A stretch of 35,893 nucleotides of DNA from Clostridia bacterium (lineage in GTDB: Bacteria; Bacillota; Clostridia; Christensenellales; Borkfalkiaceae). The notes below the pieces were generated by a model that worked only from the letters and a program-made list of their open reading frames with translations, was not told the origin of the DNA and made no database searches. The stretch covers positions 1 through 35,893 of the forward strand of contig JAFURP010000001.1 in the NCBI GenBank assembly GCA_017471785.1, given 5' to 3'. A program made the position numbers and the translations under genes. This document shows positions 32,462-35,893 of this stretch, in pieces (the first letter of the stretch is position 1; each line of letters opens with the position of its first letter).

Positions 32462-35400
32462 ATGGGTATGTATAAGAAAGTAGACACCTCTTTGAACTTT
32501 GTCGAAAGAGAAAAGAACGTCGTAAAATACTGGAACGACAACAAGATCTTTGAAAAGAGTATGCAAGCGACGGAGGGGAACGAGGAGTTTTCCTTCTACG
32601 ACGGTCCGCCCACGGCAAACGGTAAGCCGCATATCGGGCACATTTTAACGCGCGTAATGAAGGATATCGTGCCGCGCTATAAAACGATGAAGGGCAACCA
32701 CGTTTTGAGAAAAGCGGGCTGGGATACCCACGGGCTTCCCGTAGAGCTGGAGGTGGAGAAAAAGCTCGGCTTGGAAAGCAAGACGGGGATCGAAGACTAC
32801 GGTATCGAGCCGTTCATCAAACAATGCAAGCAGTCCGTTTGGCAGTATACCAGCGAATGGAAGCAAATGTCCGACGCGGTAGGCTATTGGTGCGATATGG
32901 ACGACCCTTACGTTACCTATCACGACGATTATATCGAGTCCGAATGGTGGGCGTTGAAAGAGATCCATAAAAAGGGGTTGCTGTATAAAGGTCATAAGAT
33001 CGTGCCCTATTGCCCCCGTTGCGGAACGGCGCTGTCCTCGCACGAGGTCGCGCAGGGCTATAAGGACGTAAAACAAACGACCGCGTTCGTAAAATTCAAG
33101 GCCAAGAACGCCGAGAACACCTATATCCTCGCTTGGACGACCACCCCTTGGACGCTTCCCTCCAACGTCGCGCTTTGTATGCACCCCGACTACGACTACG
33201 TTGAAGTGGAGATGGAGGAGAGCGGCGAGAAATATATCCTCGCGGCAGGCTTGCTCGTATCCGTACTCGGCGAGGAGGGATATAAAATCCTTTCCACCAA
33301 AAAAGGTACGGCGTACGAATATACCGAATACGAGCCGCTCTATCCTTTCGGGAAAGAGATATTCAAATATCGTGAAAAGGCGCACTACGTAACCTGCGAC
33401 ACCTACGTAACTCTTTCCGACGGTACGGGCGTCGTACACATTGCGCCCGCGTTCGGTGAGGACGACTATAAGGTGGGTAAACGATATGATTTACCCGTCG
33501 TGCAGCTAATCAACGAGGAGGGGAAATTCCCCGTCGGTTGCGGCGAGCTTACGGGCGTAGGCGCTCAGGCGGCGGATCCTGCCGTGATTAAAGATTTGAA
33601 GAACAGGGGCTTGCTCTTAAAGCCGTTGGAGATCACGCATAGCTATCCTTTCTGTTGGCGTTGCGATACCGCGCTCATCTATTACGCGCGTTCGAGCTGG
33701 TTTATCAAGGTTACAGCCGTTAAAGATAGATTGATCGCGGCGAATCGCTCGGTCAATTGGATGCCCGACACCATTAAGGAAGGGCGTATGGGCAACTTCC
33801 TCGAAAACGTGATCGATTGGGGACTTTCACGCGATCGGTATTGGGGTACGCCGTTGCCCGTTTGGGTATGTCCCGATTGCGGCGAGATCGAGGTTATCGG
33901 CTCGCGTGAAGAGCTCGTGCAAAAATGCGGCGCGGATAAAAATATCGAATTGCACCGCCCGTACCTCGACGATCTCACCTGTAAATGCGGTAAGTGCGGC
34001 GGCGAGATGAAGCGTACGCCCGAGGTTATCGACTGTTGGTTCGATTCGGGGTCTATGCCGTTCGCGCAGTATCACTATCCGTTTGAGAATAAAGATCTTT
34101 TCGAGCAAACCTTCCCCGCGGATTTCATCTCCGAGGCGGTTGACCAAACGCGCGGTTGGTTCTATACCCTACTCGTTATATCCACGCTGTTGTTCGATAA
34201 AGCGCCTTTCAAAAACTGTATCGTACTCGGACACGTCAACGATAAAAACGGCGTGAAGATGAGTAAGCATAAGGGCAACGTCGTAGACCCTTGGACGGTG
34301 CTTGACAAGCAGGGCGCCGACGCCGTTCGTTGGTATTTCTACACCTCTTCCGCGCCTTGGCTTCCCTCGCGCTTCTATCCCGAAGCGGTAAGCGAAGCGC
34401 AAAGAAAGTATATGGGCACGCTTTGGAACACCTACGCGTTCTTTTGTTTGTACGCCGATATCGATAATTACGATCCCGCGGATTACAAGCTTGAAAATTG
34501 CAAATTGTCCTTGATGGATAAATGGATCCTTTCCAAGCTCAATACGCTCGTCGATTACGTCGATAAAAATCTTGCCGTGTATAATATTACGGATAGCGCG
34601 CGCGCGTTACAGGATTTCTCGGATATTCTTTCCAATTGGTACGTGCGTCGGGGTAGGGATAGATATTGGGGCAGCGAGATGACGGAGGATAAGGCGGCGG
34701 CTTACACCGTGCTTTGGCACGTACTCGTGACCTTTGCAAAACTCACCGCGCCGTATACGCCTTTTATTGCGGAAGAGATGTATCTCAATCTCGTGCCCGC
34801 GTTCTTTAAGGACGCGCCTAAGTCCGTGCATCTTTGTTCTTTCCCCGTTTGCGACAAGTCTATGATCGACGCGGCTTTGGAAAAGGGTATGGATACCGTG
34901 CTCGATATCGTCAACCTCGGTAGAGCGGCGAGAAATACGGGCAACGTGAAAAACCGCCAACCGCTTTCCGAAATGTACGTCGTTACGGCGAGAGACGGAG
35001 AACTCGACGAGGGCTTGAAAGCGATCGCGCTTGACGAGCTCAATATCAAAGAGTATAAATCGGCGGCGGACGCGAATGAATTCATTTCCTACAAGCTCAA
35101 ACCGCAACTGAAAACGCTCGGACCCAAATACGGTAAAAAACTGGGCGCGATTTCCGCGTTCCTTGCTTCGTGCGACGCGAAAAAGGTAGTGGACGCCGTT
35201 CGCGGCGGCGGAGAGTACGCGATGGATACCGATTGCGAGGTCTTGCTCAAAGAGGAGGATTTGCAGATCTTCACCGAGAGTAAGGCAGGATATATTTCCG
35301 CGAGCGACAAGGGGGTGACCGTTGCGCTCAACACCCAACTCACCGAAGCGCTGATCGTCGAGGGTATCGAGAGGGAGATCGTTTCCAAAATACAAACGAT

Positions 35401-35605
35401 GAGAAAGGAAGCGGACTTCCAAATCACCGACCGCATCTCTATATATTATAATAATGTAGAGGGCAAGCTTGCCTCCGTTTTGAAAGCAGGCGCGTTCAAA
35501 GAGGACGTTTTGGCGGTTTCCGTATGCGAGGGTACGGCGGACGGCTATCAAAAGGAAGTGGATATCAACGGCGAAAAGGTCACGCTCACGCTCGTAAAAC
35601 GGTAA
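32462..35605 (+). CDS. ileS: Isoleucyl-tRNA synthetase, type 2
   Basis: Class Ia enzyme that charges tRNA(Ile) and edits valine. The 1,047-residue protein has HIGH (57-60) in GPPTANGKPHIGH and KMSKH (599-603, usual last residue serine). It also has a CP1 editing domain (TTPWTLPSNVAL) and internal zinc clusters (CPRCGTALSSHE, CPDCGEIE, CKCGKCGGE). The length, CPRCGTALSSHEVAQG and lack of the C-terminal zinc finger of type 1 IleRS point to the eukaryote-like type 2 form, usually insensitive to mupirocin. I start at ATG 32462, 9 bp after AAGGAG; the longer frame would translate the T-box leader. ATG 32468 is an alternative. Confidence 0.95.
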   Translation: MGMYKKVDTSLNFVEREKNVVKYWNDNKIFEKSMQATEGNEEFSFYDGPPTANGKPHIGHILTRVMKDIVPRYKTMKGNHVLRKAGWDTHGLPVELEVEKKLGLESKTGIEDYGIEPFIKQCKQSVWQYTSEWKQMSDAVGYWCDMDDPYVTYHDDYIESEWWALKEIHKKGLLYKGHKIVPYCPRCGTALSSHEVAQGYKDVKQTTAFVKFKAKNAENTYILAWTTTPWTLPSNVALCMHPDYDYVEVEMEESGEKYILAAGLLVSVLGEEGYKILSTKKGTAYEYTEYEPLYPFGKEIFKYREKAHYVTCDTYVTLSDGTGVVHIAPAFGEDDYKVGKRYDLPVVQLINEEGKFPVGCGELTGVGAQAADPAVIKDLKNRGLLLKPLEITHSYPFCWRCDTALIYYARSSWFIKVTAVKDRLIAANRSVNWMPDTIKEGRMGNFLENVIDWGLSRDRYWGTPLPVWVCPDCGEIEVIGSREELVQKCGADKNIELHRPYLDDLTCKCGKCGGEMKRTPEVIDCWFDSGSMPFAQYHYPFENKDLFEQTFPADFISEAVDQTRGWFYTLLVISTLLFDKAPFKNCIVLGHVNDKNGVKMSKHKGNVVDPWTVLDKQGADAVRWYFYTSSAPWLPSRFYPEAVSEAQRKYMGTLWNTYAFFCLYADIDNYDPADYKLENCKLSLMDKWILSKLNTLVDYVDKNLAVYNITDSARALQDFSDILSNWYVRRGRDRYWGSEMTEDKAAAYTVLWHVLVTFAKLTAPYTPFIAEEMYLNLVPAFFKDAPKSVHLCSFPVCDKSMIDAALEKGMDTVLDIVNLGRAARNTGNVKNRQPLSEMYVVTARDGELDEGLKAIALDELNIKEYKSAADANEFISYKLKPQLKTLGPKYGKKLGAISAFLASCDAKKVVDAVRGGGEYAMDTDCEVLLKEEDLQIFTESKAGYISASDKGVTVALNTQLTEALIVEGIEREIVSKIQTMRKEADFQITDRISIYYNNVEGKLASVLKAGAFKEDVLAVSVCEGTADGYQKEVDINGEKVTLTLVKR

Positions 35606-35671
35606 AATTGGCGGCTCTTTCAAAATTTTGTCGAATATTTGAAATTTTTAGAAAAAAGTACTAAAAAAGAG

Positions 35672-35700
35672 TTGACAAGGAAAAAATAAAATGGTAATAT
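35672..35700 (+). promoter_or_regulatory. Tandem promoter P1 at the right edge
   Basis: TTGACA (35672-35677), 17-bp spacer and TAATAT (35695-35700). It follows an AT-rich stretch that contains a Spo0A-box-like TGTCGAA (35629-35635). The transcript would begin near 35707 with GCTGTCC and run into A-rich sequence. Confidence 0.88.
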
Positions 35701-35808
35701 AGACGAGCTGTCCTGAGGGAAGCGCCTAAAAAGGGCGGAGAACCTGGCGTCAAGTGAATAAAAAATAAAAAAAAGATAAAAAAAGTTAAAAAACTTTAGA
35801 AAAAACAC

Positions 35809-35838
35809 TTGACAAGCGGTAGAGGTTTGTGGTATTAT
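35809..35838 (+). promoter_or_regulatory. Tandem promoter P2 at the right edge
   Basis: TTGACA (35809-35814), 18-bp spacer and TATTAT (35833-35838), preceded by A tracts typical of an UP element. The transcript would begin near 35845 with GCTGTCG, as in P1, and fold two hairpins (CTGTC...GACAG with a GCGA loop, and ACCGAGCT/AGCTTGGT). The gene it drives is beyond the window; it could be an rRNA or tRNA unit. Confidence 0.85.
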
Positions 35839-35893
35839 ATACAAGCTGTCGCCGCGAGGGGACAGGCACCGAGCTGTGAGCTTGGTAAAAGAA

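Noticed and set aside
34607..35623. A 338-codon minus-strand frame opposite the end of ileS
   Set aside because: Composition matches antisense of ileS, with no recognisable motif and no start signal.

Overview
The window is a gene-dense, almost entirely plus-strand piece of a Bacillota (class Clostridia) chromosome, about half G+C by eye. The gene set points there: TrmK, NrdR, RarA, a dgt-dnaG-rpoD block, an ileS gene with a T-box leader, a 6S RNA, and ispG at a locus normally followed by polC. The AT-rich spacers, GCG-rich codon use and intergenic repeat style recall uncultured gut lineages such as Christensenellales, but that placement is inference. Nearly everything is housekeeping. I see no prophage, CRISPR array, toxin-antitoxin pair or insertion sequence.

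Layout: pheT (5' end outside the window)-truB-ribF-endonuclease IV-like gene (1-4555, tight overlaps); an M24 peptidase with its own promoter, then efp and dtd (4606-6880); a separately promoted envelope-lipid cassette of GT8 glycosyltransferase, PlsC-like acyltransferase and CrtO-like membrane protein (7035-9569), whose promoter lies behind four GTAGAG hexamers phased exactly 21 bp apart; a COG2509 FAD protein (9667-11061); the macromolecular-synthesis operon dgt-dnaG-rpoD-trmK-nif3-like-zinc ribbon gene-alr (11169-18472); a five-TM protein, rsmD, coaD and a DAHP synthase (18548-21390); a 334-bp repeat-bearing spacer; pheA, a patatin-like gene, rarA and nrdR (21725-25246); ispG overlapping a polC-derived gene that keeps only the N-terminal, OB and exonuclease parts (25269-27885); a ROK glucokinase; then on the minus strand pdxY and a 6S RNA; and on the plus strand an archaeal-type aspS, a polysaccharide deacetylase, and ileS behind an isoleucine T-box leader. 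The window ends in two tandem consensus promoters with related initial transcribed sequences and an A-tract-rich upstream region, which suggests a strongly expressed unit, possibly an rRNA operon, just beyond the edge.

Themes: translation (pheT, aspS, ileS, efp, dtd, truB, trmK, rsmD), replication and dNTP supply (dnaG, dgt, nrdR, rarA, polC-like exonuclease), and cofactor or aromatic pathways (ribF, coaD, pdxY, ispG, DAHP synthase plus pheA). The observations most worth following are the truncated PolC derivative at the polC locus, the 21-bp-phased operator-like array with its glycolipid-type cassette, the intergenic hairpin/AATTCAC element, the divergent T-box antiterminator, and the promoter duplication at the right edge.
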